From Pararhizobium qamdonense (GTDB lineage Bacteria; Pseudomonadota; Alphaproteobacteria; Rhizobiales; Rhizobiaceae): DNA of 64,000 bases. Made by a program: the position numbers and the translations under genes. The stretch spans positions 515,501 to 579,500 of the forward strand of contig NZ_CP119568.1 of NCBI RefSeq assembly GCF_029277445.1, written 5' to 3'. This document shows, in pieces, positions 8,270-16,876 of the stretch. The notes beneath the pieces are model-generated. The model had not been told where the DNA came from, made no database searches, and saw nothing but the letters and a program-made list of their open reading frames with translations. How positions within the stretch are numbered: the stretch's first letter is position 1; each line of letters starts with the position of its first letter.

Positions 8270-9331
8270 ATGACAAAGAAAGCACTAATCGTCGGAGCAA
8301 GCGGCATCATCGGCAGCGCGACGGCGGACGTTCTGCACAATGACGGCTGGAGGGTTTGGGGTTTGGCACGCAAGCCATCGCGACAAGGCACCGCTATTCC
8401 CGTCGCGGCAGACCTGCTGGATCCTGCCAGTCTTGCAGGAGCGCTCGCGGGTCTTGATCCATCACACGTGTTCATTTCCAGCTGGCTTCGGCAGCCAACC
8501 GAAGCGGAAAACATCCGGGTCAACTCGGCGATGGTGCGAAACCTCCTCGACGCCCTGCGCCCCGCGAGATCGGTGCGGCATGTCGCGCTTGTCACCGGCC
8601 TGAAACATTACCTCGGCCCGTTCGAGGCCTACGGGAAAGGCATGCTACCTCAAACCCCGTTCCGGGAAGAGCAGGGCAGGCTCGATGTCGATAACTTTTA
8701 CTACGCTCAGGAAGACGAGGTATTTGCGGCTGCGGATAAAGATGGCTTCAACTGGAGTATCCATCGTCCACATACAGTCGTGGGCAAAGCGGTCGGCAAC
8801 GCCATGAACATGGGTACCACCCTCGCCGTCTATGCAGCGATATGCAAGGAGACAGGCCGGCCTTTTCAGTTTCCGGGCGTGGCGGCACAGTGGGAGAGTC
8901 TTACGGACATGACCGACGCGCGTCTTCTGGGACGACATATGGTCTGGGCATCAACGAACGAGCAGGCGGCAAATGAGGATTTTAATGTCGTGAACGGCGA
9001 TGTTTTCCGTTGGAGCTGGATGTGGACCCGTCTTGCGCAGTGGTTCGGGATTGAGCCAGTACATTTTGATGGCGAGGTTAGACCGCTTCAAGTGCAGATG
9101 GCCGAGGATGCCCCCATCTGGCGCGACATTGCCGACCGCTACCGTCTTGTGGAACACGATCTTTCCCGTCTTGCCTCGCCGTGGCACACGGATGCCGATC
9201 TCGGACGACCGATCGAGGTGGTGACGGATATGTCGAAGAGCCGGAAGCTCGGATTTCTCGACTACCAGTCAACAGATGACGCTTTCTTCAATCTGTTCGA
9301 ACGACTGCGCGCTGACAAGATCATTCCGTAA
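8270..9331 (+). CDS. NAD(P)-dependent short-chain reductase, PRISE (progesterone 5-beta-reductase/iridoid synthase-like) family
   Basis: The N-terminus carries a Rossmann motif GASGIIGSATADVL (residues 9-22). The stretch DNFYYAQEDEVFAA contains the YxxxxD-type signature of extended SDRs of the PRISE/VEP1 group, and RPHTVVGKAVGNAMNMG follows. At 353 residues the length fits. Plant members reduce enones; bacterial members act on small activated alkenes, so an enone or enal reductase role is likely, consistent with a divergent HxlR electrophile-type regulator. A stem-loop with a T-rich tail follows 25 bases after the stop. Confidence 0.8.
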   Translation: MTKKALIVGASGIIGSATADVLHNDGWRVWGLARKPSRQGTAIPVAADLLDPASLAGALAGLDPSHVFISSWLRQPTEAENIRVNSAMVRNLLDALRPARSVRHVALVTGLKHYLGPFEAYGKGMLPQTPFREEQGRLDVDNFYYAQEDEVFAAADKDGFNWSIHRPHTVVGKAVGNAMNMGTTLAVYAAICKETGRPFQFPGVAAQWESLTDMTDARLLGRHMVWASTNEQAANEDFNVVNGDVFRWSWMWTRLAQWFGIEPVHFDGEVRPLQVQMAEDAPIWRDIADRYRLVEHDLSRLASPWHTDADLGRPIEVVTDMSKSRKLGFLDYQSTDDAFFNLFERLRADKIIP

Positions 9332-9355
9332 TTCAGGTTTGGATAAGGTACGAAG

Positions 9356-9384
9356 AGGCTGGCGATGAGCCGGCCTTCTTTATT
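9356..9384 (+). terminator. Rho-independent terminator after the PRISE reductase
   Basis: An 8-bp stem AGGCTGGC/GCCGGCCT (one G-U pair) with loop GATGA is followed by TCTTTATT. Confidence 0.65.
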
Positions 9385-9523
9385 GCAGCGCCACCGGTAA
9401 AATGAGCGGTTTGCCAGTGGCAGCGATTGTCCAGCTTGCTTCGCCGATCATCCTGTCGTGCGTGTTTTGGGTGAAAGCGAAAACACGGACTTGCGAAATA
9501 CCACGTTAAGATCACGGGTCGAT

Positions 9524-9544
9524 GGTTCGGTTCCTGTCAAGAGC
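9524..9544 (+). repeat. Dispersed intergenic repeat, copy 1
   Basis: GGTTCGGTTCCTGTCAAGAG resembles the consensus GGTTCGATTCCCTTCAAGGC found at six other places in this window. It lies in a convergent gap, preceded by GTCGAT as in other copies. Confidence 0.45.
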
Positions 9545-9622
9545 TTGGTACTCTGTTCCATGCGGTAACGCTCTCCGGTCGAGGGCGCATTGCCCGCTCA
9601 CCGATCGGTGTGAACCTGACCG

Positions 9623-10012
9623 CTATCGCTTCACCGCGACGCATTTCACCTCCGCGAGCAAGCCAGGATGTGCCAGTTCAGATACGCCGATACGAGTCCA
9701 TGCGTAGGTTCCTTTTGGAAAGACTTCGTTCTTTGCCGTCCGGAAAATATCCATGTGCTTCGACATCTCCACGTGATAGCTGGTCATCTCCACCACGTCG
9801 TCGAAGGTGCAGTTTGCGGCCTCAAGGACGATGCGGAGGTTCTCCCACATGGCCCTGAACTGTTCTCGTGGGTCCTCAATCACCTGCAAGTCCTTCGTGC
9901 GGCCGACTTGCCCGACGACGTAGATTGTATCGCCAACCTTAACCGCCGGGGCATATCCTGCGCGGACGACGATTTCGCGCATTTCCTCTGGAATAATGAC
10001 TTCTCGATCCAT
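9623..10012 (-). CDS. RidA (YjgF/YER057c/UK114) family protein
   Basis: The 129-residue protein shows the compact chorismate-mutase-like RidA fold: YAPAVKVGDTIYVVGQVG, QFRAMWENLRIVLEAANCTF followed by DDVVEMTSYHVE, and a C-terminal LLAEVKCVAV. Canonical RidA deaminates reactive enamine/imine intermediates using an Arg near position 105. Here the equivalent stretch reads AWTRIGVSELAHPG, so the Arg appears displaced and the true substrate is uncertain. I chose ATG 10012 because homology begins there. It is divergent from the TetR gene at 10144, with an AACC-N4-GGTT site between them. Confidence 0.83.
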   Translation of the reverse strand: MDREVIIPEEMREIVVRAGYAPAVKVGDTIYVVGQVGRTKDLQVIEDPREQFRAMWENLRIVLEAANCTFDDVVEMTSYHVEMSKHMDIFRTAKNEVFPKGTYAWTRIGVSELAHPGLLAEVKCVAVKR

Positions 10013-10112
10013 TGGCCTGAACTTTCCTGTTAAAATAGGCGGCCCAGGCATTGAAGAGCGGCGCCGCCTTGGAACCACGAACGATTACCTAATGCGAGAG
10101 AATATGACTTGC

Positions 10113-10137
10113 AATAGAAACCGAACGGTTCCATATT
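10113..10137. promoter_or_regulatory. TetR operator, site 1
   Basis: AGAAACC-GAAC-GGTTCCAT is an imperfect palindrome centred on AACC-N4-GGTT, just upstream of the TetR ATG (10144) and in the promoter gap shared with ridA. The same core recurs at 10760-10785 before the MFS gene. Confidence 0.55.
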
Positions 10138-10143
10138 GCCTCC

Positions 10144-10755
10144 ATGGTTAGACGCACTAAGACATCCCCCTCCGTTGGACGCCCTCGCGAATTCGAACTC
10201 GACGACGCAGTTCGCAAGGCGATGGGCGTGTTCTGGGACCGTGGATATTACGATGCGTCTTTGCCCGACCTTCTCGAAGGCATGGAGCTATCGAGAGGTA
10301 GCTTTTATAAGGCGTTCGTGGACAAGCGGGGCGTCTATCTCCGCGCACTTGATGTCTATATCGAAGACGCCATTCGTAAGCTTGGCGAAATCCTGCATGC
10401 CAACCCGTCGCCAAAAGCCGCAATTCGAGAAGCCTTTTCGCGGCAGGTTGACGAGTCCTCAGGCAAGGGAGGCCTGCGCGGATGCTTTGTCGTATTGTCG
10501 GCCGTCGAAATGCTTCCCGCGGACGACGAGGTTTCCGCTCGAATTGCACGACTGTTCCGGCGACTGCAGGATCTTTATGCGGCCGCCATCATAAGGGCTC
10601 AAGCCCTCGGTGAGATTGATCGTGGGCTGGACGAGCGAACTTTGGCGAGATTCCTCGTGTGTCAGATCCAGGGAATGAGAGTTCTAGGGAAAACAGGGGC
10701 CGATCGCGACGCCACTAGGGCGATGGTTGACTTCGCACTGAAGCCGGTTGGCTGA
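10144..10755 (+). CDS. TetR/AcrR-family transcriptional regulator
   Basis: The N-terminal helix-turn-helix (DDAVRKAMGVFWDRGYYDAS, then LPDLLEGMELSRGSFYKAF) is a clear TetR_N domain, and a C-terminal ligand domain of about 130 residues follows. The gene sits between ridA (divergent) and an MFS exporter (co-directional, 71 bases downstream). Matching palindromes lie before it and before the MFS gene, so it most likely represses itself, ridA and the pump, as TetR-type drug-pump regulators do. The inducer is unknown. Confidence 0.9.
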   Translation: MVRRTKTSPSVGRPREFELDDAVRKAMGVFWDRGYYDASLPDLLEGMELSRGSFYKAFVDKRGVYLRALDVYIEDAIRKLGEILHANPSPKAAIREAFSRQVDESSGKGGLRGCFVVLSAVEMLPADDEVSARIARLFRRLQDLYAAAIIRAQALGEIDRGLDERTLARFLVCQIQGMRVLGKTGADRDATRAMVDFALKPVG

Positions 10756-10759
10756 CTTC

Positions 10760-10785
10760 AATTAGGAACCAGTCGGTTCCTAATT
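10760..10785. promoter_or_regulatory. TetR operator, site 2 (11-bp perfect inverted repeat)
   Basis: AATTAGGAACC-AGTC-GGTTCCTAATT has perfect 11-bp arms and lies between the TetR stop and the MFS start. The core matches site 1. A further palindrome AACCGC-TTGA-GCGGTT at 10799-10814 has different spacing and may be a secondary site. The hairpin could also terminate TetR transcripts weakly. Confidence 0.65.
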
Positions 10786-10826
10786 TACGCATCTTGCAAA
10801 CCGCTTGAGCGGTTCCGCTTCTCGAT

Positions 10827-12257
10827 ATGGAGAGAAAGTTGATACAATCCCATGGCGCCAAGGACAGTCTCGATCCGCGCAGGTGGACGGCGCTGGCCAT
10901 CTTGTTGACCGGGGCTTTTCTGCCACCGCTGGATTTCTTCATCGTCAACGTGGCGCTGCCCTCGATCCGGGAGGACTTTCAGGCCTCGGCCTCGACGATG
11001 CAGCTGATTATTTCAGGATATGCCACCACCTACGCAGTCATGCTGATCAGCGGTGGTAGGCTTGGCGACCTATACGGTCGGCGAAACGTCTTTCTGGCTG
11101 GAATGGTCGCATTCGCCGCCGCATCTGCCTTGTGCGGCTTCGCCTGGTCCCCCTCGGTCTTGATCACCGGTCGTATTCTCCAGGGGTTTGCCGCAGCAAT
11201 CATGGCGCCGCAAGCTTTGGCGTCAATCAATGCGATATTTCCCGAACACGAAAAGTCAAAGGCACTCAGCTTTTATGCCCTGACATTTGGGGTGGCATCA
11301 ATGGCTGGCCTGTTTCTTGGTGGGGCGCTGATTGCACTGAATGTCTTTGGCCTCGGATGGAGAGCCATTTTCCTTATCAACCTCCCCGTGATCGCAATAG
11401 CCGCGCCGGCCGCGCTGGTCATGTTGCGCGAGACCCGATCGGAGCATGCAAGGAAGCTGGATATGGGTGGAGCGACGCTGCTCGCAGTTGCGTTGTTTGC
11501 GCTGATCTCGCCGCTCATTGAGGGCCGTGAACAAGGGTGGCCGATCTGGTCGATCTTGATGCTATCGGCTTCCCTGCCACTTCTTCTGCTGTTTTGGCGT
11601 TACGAGCTAAGGGTAGGGGCCGTGGGGGGAGATCCGATTGTCGAACCTCGCATGCTCCAGGTCCCTGGACTGACGCGCGGGCTGCTCTCAGCCTTGTTTT
11701 TCTACGCCTTTGCGGCTTTCTGGCTGACATTTTCGGTCTACCAACAGGGCGGCCTTGGCCGCACACCATTCGAGGCCGGAGTTGCAATCCTTCCCGCGGC
11801 CCTCGGGTTCGTTTTGGGACCATTCGCGAGCGGGAGCATCCTGCGCGTCTTCGGGAGATATTCTGCCGCCGCAGGCATGACCCTGGAAGCGGCTGGATTG
11901 TTCGGGACCGCGGCCCTGATCTCTTTCGGGGCACCACAGTTCCTATTCGTTGCCCTGTTCTTTGTTGGCGCCGGTCAGGGAATTGCGCTCCCAAACCTGG
12001 TGAAGACTGTCGTTCAGCGGGTTGACCCGGCGCGGTCAGGTTTGGCCTCAGGGCTGATCAATTCTATGCTTCAGATAGGCGGCGCTTTGGCAACAGCGCT
12101 TATCGGCGGATTGTTTTTCTCAATCCTGGGTCCAGCATCCGATGAGAGATCCATCGGCCATGCCTACAGCATCGCAGCCGTCGCGATTGGTATTTGTCTC
12201 CTCATTGCAGGTTGGCTTTCCGTTGGTCTGCCATCGGACAAAGAAGTTCACCGATGA
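10827..12257 (+). CDS. MFS transporter, DHA2 (14-TM drug:H+ antiporter) family
   Basis: The 476-residue protein has about 14 hydrophobic helices. DHA2/EmrB signatures are present: LDFFIVNVALPSIREDF in TM1 (motif D1), GGRLGDLYGRRNVFLAGMVA (motif A), and TGRILQGFAAAIMAPQALAS (motif B/C region). It should export small hydrophobic toxicants using the proton gradient. The upstream TetR gene and paired palindromes make induction by the exported compound likely. Confidence 0.9.
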   Translation: MERKLIQSHGAKDSLDPRRWTALAILLTGAFLPPLDFFIVNVALPSIREDFQASASTMQLIISGYATTYAVMLISGGRLGDLYGRRNVFLAGMVAFAAASALCGFAWSPSVLITGRILQGFAAAIMAPQALASINAIFPEHEKSKALSFYALTFGVASMAGLFLGGALIALNVFGLGWRAIFLINLPVIAIAAPAALVMLRETRSEHARKLDMGGATLLAVALFALISPLIEGREQGWPIWSILMLSASLPLLLLFWRYELRVGAVGGDPIVEPRMLQVPGLTRGLLSALFFYAFAAFWLTFSVYQQGGLGRTPFEAGVAILPAALGFVLGPFASGSILRVFGRYSAAAGMTLEAAGLFGTAALISFGAPQFLFVALFFVGAGQGIALPNLVKTVVQRVDPARSGLASGLINSMLQIGGALATALIGGLFFSILGPASDERSIGHAYSIAAVAIGICLLIAGWLSVGLPSDKEVHR

Positions 12258-12378
12258 GTGCGAACGTTGAGCCATCGGCTCTTCCTTTAAAGGTTTGACC
12301 ATTCCCACTCCCAGTCGGCCACCCTCGGATAATCCATTTCTCGGCCGATCGACATGCAACATTTTGAGGTAAAATTCC

Positions 12379-13134
12379 ATGAACAACATTCCCACTCCTC
12401 CGCTTGCGGGAAGGCGAGCTCTTGTGACCGGTGCGGCACGCGGTATCGGTGCAGCCATCGCTTTAAAACTGGCCGAAGATGGTGCCGACGTTGCGATCAC
12501 CTATGAAAAGTCGGCCGAGAAAGCCGAAGCTATCGCTGCGGAGATCCGAGTGATGGGCCGCAAAGCCATTGCCATTCAAGCTGATGCCGCGAGCCCAGAC
12601 GCTGCTAAAGCTGCGGTTGAGCGGACGGTCGCTGACCTCGGCGGCCTCGACATCCTGGTCAACAATGCCGGCGTCCTGTTTGCCGGTGATTTCTCCACAC
12701 AGCCACTGTACGAGATAGATCTTCAACTGAACGTTAATGTGCGAGGCGTCTTTCTGATCACACAGGCAGCGCTGAAGCACATCCCGGACGGAGGCCGCAT
12801 CATCAATACTGGCAGCAATGCGGGACTGGCAGTGCCTTTCGCGGGAATTGCTGTCTATGCAGCGACCAAGTCCGCTCTGGAAAGTTTTACACGTGGTCTA
12901 GCGCGCGAACTGGGTCCCCGGGAAATTACCGTCAACCTGGTCCGGCCTGGCCCGATCGACACCGATATGAACCCTGCCGATGGCGCTCTGGCACCTGCGA
13001 TCTTGCCGAGCCTGTCTATTGCCCGATACGGTCGGACCCGAGAGGTCGCAGAGGCCGTCGCATTCCTTGCAGGCCCGGGCGCTGGCTACATCACCGGCTC
13101 GGGCATCCTCGTCGATGGCGGCATAAGCGCTTGA
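12379..13134 (+). CDS. SDR-family oxidoreductase
   Basis: This is a classical SDR of 251 residues: TGAARGIGAAIALKLAEDG cofactor motif, NNAG, catalytic Ser in GSNAG and YAATK, and the C-terminal GYITGSGILVDGG typical of 3-oxoacyl-ACP-reductase-like members. A GAGG lies about nine bases before ATG 12379. It is closely similar in layout to the SDR at 28070, sharing the PIDTDMNPADG-type stretch, so the two are paralogues. Substrate unknown. It precedes an aldo-keto reductase and a racemase in the same direction. Confidence 0.88.
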   Translation: MNNIPTPPLAGRRALVTGAARGIGAAIALKLAEDGADVAITYEKSAEKAEAIAAEIRVMGRKAIAIQADAASPDAAKAAVERTVADLGGLDILVNNAGVLFAGDFSTQPLYEIDLQLNVNVRGVFLITQAALKHIPDGGRIINTGSNAGLAVPFAGIAVYAATKSALESFTRGLARELGPREITVNLVRPGPIDTDMNPADGALAPAILPSLSIARYGRTREVAEAVAFLAGPGAGYITGSGILVDGGISA

Positions 13135-13199
13135 ACATTAAGCAAGGCGGGAGCTGCCGATCGGCAAGCCAGGTTTCCGCTGCAAAATTGGAGATAGAC

Positions 13200-14183
13200 A
13201 TGGAATATACGCGCCTTGGAAATACCGGCCTCGAGGTTTCCCGGCTCTGCCTTGGGTGCATGAGCTATGGCGAGCCCGATCGCGGAAGCCACCCCTGGAC
13301 GCTAGCGGAAGAACAAAGCCGCCCCTTTATCCGCAAAGCGATCGAATTGGGGATCAACTTCTTCGATACCGCCAACGTCTACTCGGATGGAACGAGCGAA
13401 GAAATCCTCGGCCGCGCTATAAGGGACTACTCGACGAGAGACGACTTGGTCATCGCCACAAAGGTCAACGGTCGGATGAAGCCCGGACCAAATGGGGCCG
13501 GCCTGTCGCGAAAAGCCATTCTTTCGCAGATCGATGCCAGCCTAAAACGTTTGGGGACTGACTATGTCGATCTCTATCAGATCCATCGGTTCGACCATCA
13601 TACGCCGATCGAGGAGACTCTGGAAGCGTTGCATGATGTCGTTAAGGCGGGCAAAGCCCGCTACATCGGTGCGTCTTCGATGTATGCGTGGCAATTCTCG
13701 AAAATGCTCGCTGTCTCGCAGGCGAACGGATGGTCACGGTTCGTCTCCATGCAGAACCACCTGAACCTGCTCTATCGTGAAGAGGAGAGAGAGATGCTCC
13801 CGCTTTGCAAAGGCGAAGGTATCGGCGTTATCCCGTGGAGCCCGCTCGCACGTGGCCGTCTAACCCGCGACTGGAGCGCGCAGAGCGATCGCTCCGAAAC
13901 CGACGAGATCGGAAAGGGCCTTTACACCCTAACCACGGAGGACGCCGACAAACGCGTAGTGGAGGCGGTTGCCAGGATTGCGCAGGAGAGGGAAGTGCCC
14001 AGAGCTCAGATTGCGCTGGCATGGGTTCTGTCTAAATCCGAAGTGTCGGCTCCCATCATCGGCGCAACCAAGTTGCAGCACTTGGACGACGCTGTCGCTG
14101 CGCTTTCCATCAGGCTCACCGACGCTGAAATACAAGCTCTTGAGATCAACTACATTCCCCACTCTGTCGTTGGGTTTTCCTGA
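13200..14183 (+). CDS. Aldo/keto reductase
   Basis: The 327-residue TIM-barrel protein carries the AKR catalytic tetrad at Asp56, Tyr61 (FFDTANVY), Lys88 (ATKVNG) and His129 (YQIHRFD), and binds NADPH through the C-terminal SPIIGATKLQHLDDAV region. I chose ATG 13200, which has GGAG five bases upstream; the frame opens earlier but without homology. It is closest to the AKR groups that reduce aldehydes and ketones. The stop codon lies within an inverted repeat that may end transcription. Confidence 0.9.
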   Translation: MEYTRLGNTGLEVSRLCLGCMSYGEPDRGSHPWTLAEEQSRPFIRKAIELGINFFDTANVYSDGTSEEILGRAIRDYSTRDDLVIATKVNGRMKPGPNGAGLSRKAILSQIDASLKRLGTDYVDLYQIHRFDHHTPIEETLEALHDVVKAGKARYIGASSMYAWQFSKMLAVSQANGWSRFVSMQNHLNLLYREEEREMLPLCKGEGIGVIPWSPLARGRLTRDWSAQSDRSETDEIGKGLYTLTTEDADKRVVEAVARIAQEREVPRAQIALAWVLSKSEVSAPIIGATKLQHLDDAVAALSIRLTDAEIQALEINYIPHSVVGFS

Positions 14184-14193
14184 CGACAGAGTG
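14160..14193 (+). terminator. Stem-loop spanning the aldo/keto reductase stop codon
   Basis: CACTCTGTCGT and ACGACAGAGTG form perfect 11-bp arms around a 12-base loop; the TGA stop lies at the loop/arm border. There is no long T tract, so efficiency is uncertain. Confidence 0.45.
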
Positions 14194-14249
14194 TTGGTTC
14201 GACTGGTCTGGCGGCAACAGGCTGAAACACTTGAATATGGAGAGAGCAT

Positions 14250-14939
14250 TTGAAGACAATCGGTATACTTGGCGGAATGTCCGCAGCCTCGACCCAGATT
14301 TATTATCGGGAACTCTGCAGGCTGACACGCGAGAGCCTTGGAGGACTTCATTCTCCTGAGCTGCTCATACGATCGGTCGACTTCGACGAAATCGAAAAGT
14401 TACAGGCATCCTCCGAGTGGGACGCGGCGGCAGATATCCTGAATGAAAAAGCCATTGCTCTGGAGCGCGGAGGTGCCGACTTGCTTATCATGGCGACGAA
14501 TACCATGCATAAGGTGGCGGACAAGATCCTGAGCGGGGTGTCGATCCCGTTGGTACACATCGCGGATGCAACTGCGACAGCTATCCTTGATAGCGGTTTC
14601 CGTAGGCCGGGGTTAATGGCAACCGCTTTCACGATGGAACAGAATTTCTACATCGATCGCCTGACCGCCCGAGGACTGTCGCCAACAATTCCTGACGCCG
14701 ATGATCGAGCGGAAACCCACCGCATCATCTATGACGAGTTGTGTCGCGATGTGGTTCGTGAGGCAAGTCGCTTGACGTATGAGCGGATCGCGCAGGGACT
14801 GATTGATCAAGGCAGTGATTGTCTTATCCTTGGTTGCACCGAGGTAGGGATGCTGTTGAGTCAGGATAATGTCGGCGTCCCCGTCTTCGATACGACCCTG
14901 GTCCACTGTGAAGCCGCCCTTCGAGCTGCTTTGCAGTGA
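14250..14939 (+). CDS. Aspartate/glutamate racemase-family protein (YgeA/RacX-like)
   Basis: The start is TTG at 14250. KTIGILGGMSAASTQIYYR (2-20) is the family N-terminus. The two catalytic positions are Thr83 (MATNTMHKV) and Cys196 (LILGCTEVG). The Thr/Cys pair, instead of Cys/Cys, is the arrangement known from E. coli YgeA (Thr83/Cys197), a broad amino-acid racemase. At 229 residues the length matches. The protein is cytosolic and likely racemises an acidic or other L-amino acid; the exact substrate cannot be read from sequence. It lies 66 bases after the aldo/keto reductase. Confidence 0.85.
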   Translation: MKTIGILGGMSAASTQIYYRELCRLTRESLGGLHSPELLIRSVDFDEIEKLQASSEWDAAADILNEKAIALERGGADLLIMATNTMHKVADKILSGVSIPLVHIADATATAILDSGFRRPGLMATAFTMEQNFYIDRLTARGLSPTIPDADDRAETHRIIYDELCRDVVREASRLTYERIAQGLIDQGSDCLILGCTEVGMLLSQDNVGVPVFDTTLVHCEAALRAALQ

Positions 14940-14988
14940 CATGCTGCCTATCTGGCGACTGGTTTGCGGGAGTGTGCCAGAGCATCGG

Positions 14989-15912
14989 TTAGCCCTCCTC
15001 ACCAAGATGCTGGTGGACCCACTTCGCCTCTTCCGACGCCGTGCGTCCAAAATGCCTTCTGAAATCGCGGCTGAATTGGGCAGGGCTGACATAGCCGACC
15101 GACGCAGCTACGTCTGCAATGGTCCCGCTCTGGCGGGCGATCATAAGTCGCGCCTCATGGAGCCGCATCGCCTTTACATATTGCATCGGACTTGAGCCGG
15201 TCAGGTTCTTGAAATGGACGTGATAGGAAGGAACGCTCATGCCCACCTCTTCGGCCAGATCCGCCACGGCAATTTCGTTAGCGTAATTTTCCCGCAGCCA
15301 CGCCACGCTCTCGAGCAGTCTTCCCGATGTTCCTTTGCGCTGAATGGCCGCGATCACCGCGTCACCCTGCGGCCCTGACATGACCCGGTAATGCAGTTCA
15401 CGAAGGATGGAATTCCCGAGCACGGCGACATCGACCGCGTTGCCGAGTACAGTCAGCAGGCGATACAGGACGTCTCCGATATTGCGATCCATTTTGCTCG
15501 AGAGCAGCCCTCGCGGTTTGGCGCCTGAGGGACCTGCGAGTTCTTCCACCTGCAGAGCAATCTCGGCCGCCATCCGCATATCGAACTCCAGATAGACGGC
15601 AAGCAATGGCCGTTGTGGACTTGCCTTTGAAGTCATCCGGAATGGAACGGGTACCGAAACAGCGAGATAATGGTCCTCGTCATAGAGGTAGACTTCGCCT
15701 TCCAGGATGCCTTGCTTGCTCCCCTGCAAAACGAACACTGCCCCCGGCTTATAGAGAACCGGAACGTCATCTAGTACCGCTTCAGTGCGCAGGATACGGA
15801 GACAACTGATCCCGGTCTGATTGTAACCGAGGCGAGGAGTCAGTTGTTCGGCCACGGCGACAAGCCGGTCATGGGCGACGAACTGTTCTTCAATAATCAT
15901 AGGATTAGGCAA
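14989..15912 (-). CDS. AraC-family transcriptional regulator
   Basis: The N-terminal part (residues about 20-170) matches the AraC_N domain (PF06719-like). The C-terminal part has two helix-turn-helix motifs: NEIAVADLAEEVGMSVPSYH followed by VHFKNLTGSSPMQYVKAMRL, then GTIADVAASVGYVSPAQFSR. Start may be ATG 15912 or the ATG four codons in. The gene is divergent from an SDR at 15992 (79-base gap), a very common AraC_N/oxidoreductase pairing, and probably activates it. Confidence 0.9.
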   Translation of the reverse strand: MPNPMIIEEQFVAHDRLVAVAEQLTPRLGYNQTGISCLRILRTEAVLDDVPVLYKPGAVFVLQGSKQGILEGEVYLYDEDHYLAVSVPVPFRMTSKASPQRPLLAVYLEFDMRMAAEIALQVEELAGPSGAKPRGLLSSKMDRNIGDVLYRLLTVLGNAVDVAVLGNSILRELHYRVMSGPQGDAVIAAIQRKGTSGRLLESVAWLRENYANEIAVADLAEEVGMSVPSYHVHFKNLTGSSPMQYVKAMRLHEARLMIARQSGTIADVAASVGYVSPAQFSRDFRRHFGRTASEEAKWVHQHLGEEG

Positions 15913-15991
15913 AACATTTAGAAAATCCGCAATCGAGTTCAGGTCGTCATCAGATTATCTGTCATCCACGGTTAATCAAGGAGTTTCAGAA

Positions 15992-16819
15992 ATGTCGATC
16001 AAAACGTTTTTCATAACAGGGGCGAACTCGGGCTTTGGATTGGCGATCGCCACTGCCGCAATGGAAGCCGGTCACACCGTCATCGGGACCGTCCGCTCCG
16101 AAGGCTCGCGCGAAGCGCTGGTAAAGACCCTCCGGGAACTGCGTCCGGTCCTTTGCGACGTCACCGATTTCGATCGCATCCCTGACGTTGTCCAGCAAGC
16201 CGAGGACGAACACGGGCCAGTCGACGTGCTGATCAACAATGCCGGATATGGCCACGAGGGCGTGCTCGAGGAATCGCCACTTGAAGAGATGCGACGTCAG
16301 TTTGATGTGAACGTGTTCGGCGCCGTCGCTGTGGCCAAGGCGTTCCTTCCAAGGTTCCGTTTGCGCCGCCGTGGTTTTATTGTGAACGTCACATCGATGG
16401 GCGGTATGATCACCATGCCCGGCATCGCATATTACTGCGGCAGCAAGTTTGCGCTTCAGGGCATTTCCGAGGTCATGCGCTCGGAAATGGCGCCGTTTGG
16501 AGTTCACGTGACAACGCTTTGCCCTGGCTCGTTCCGGACAGACTGGGCTGGGCGTTCGATGGTCCGCACAGACAGGTCGATTGCGGATTACGACAGCCTG
16601 TTCGATCCGATCCGCGAGGCGCGTCAGGCCGTAAGCGGCAAGCAGCTCGGTGATCCTCAAAAACTGGCCGCCGCTGTGCTTACTCTCATCGGGTTGGACT
16701 ATCCTCCGCCGCAGCTCCTTCTTGGCAGTGATGCCCTCAGCCACGTGACGGCGCGGATCGAGGGTTTGCAGCAGGAACTCGCATCGTGGAAAGCTCTTAC
16801 GGTTTCCACAGACGGTTAG
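15992..16819 (+). CDS. SDR-family oxidoreductase
   Basis: The 275-residue classical SDR has TGANSGFGLAIA at the cofactor site, NNAGYG, and the catalytic YCGSK. The GxxxGFG variant and length resemble the retinol-dehydrogenase/17-beta-HSD-like SDRs. An AAGGAG ribosome site precedes the ATG at 15992. It is divergent from the AraC gene. Substrate unknown. Confidence 0.88.
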   Translation: MSIKTFFITGANSGFGLAIATAAMEAGHTVIGTVRSEGSREALVKTLRELRPVLCDVTDFDRIPDVVQQAEDEHGPVDVLINNAGYGHEGVLEESPLEEMRRQFDVNVFGAVAVAKAFLPRFRLRRRGFIVNVTSMGGMITMPGIAYYCGSKFALQGISEVMRSEMAPFGVHVTTLCPGSFRTDWAGRSMVRTDRSIADYDSLFDPIREARQAVSGKQLGDPQKLAAAVLTLIGLDYPPPQLLLGSDALSHVTARIEGLQQELASWKALTVSTDG

Positions 16820-16841
16820 ATGCAAGACGAGCTTTTGGCTA

Positions 16842-16870
16842 TTGACAATCTGCCTACTAGAAGGTAGATT
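16842..16870 (+). promoter_or_regulatory. Promoter and TetR autoregulatory operator; probable leaderless transcript
   Basis: TTGACA (16842-16847) and TAGATT (16865-16870) are 17 bases apart. CTAC-N6-GTAG (16854-16867) lies in the spacer and runs into the -10. Transcription would start near 16877, which is the A of the TetR ATG, so the mRNA should have no leader. The same CTAC-N6-GTAG recurs at 17512. Confidence 0.65.
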
Positions 16871-16876
16871 CATTCC

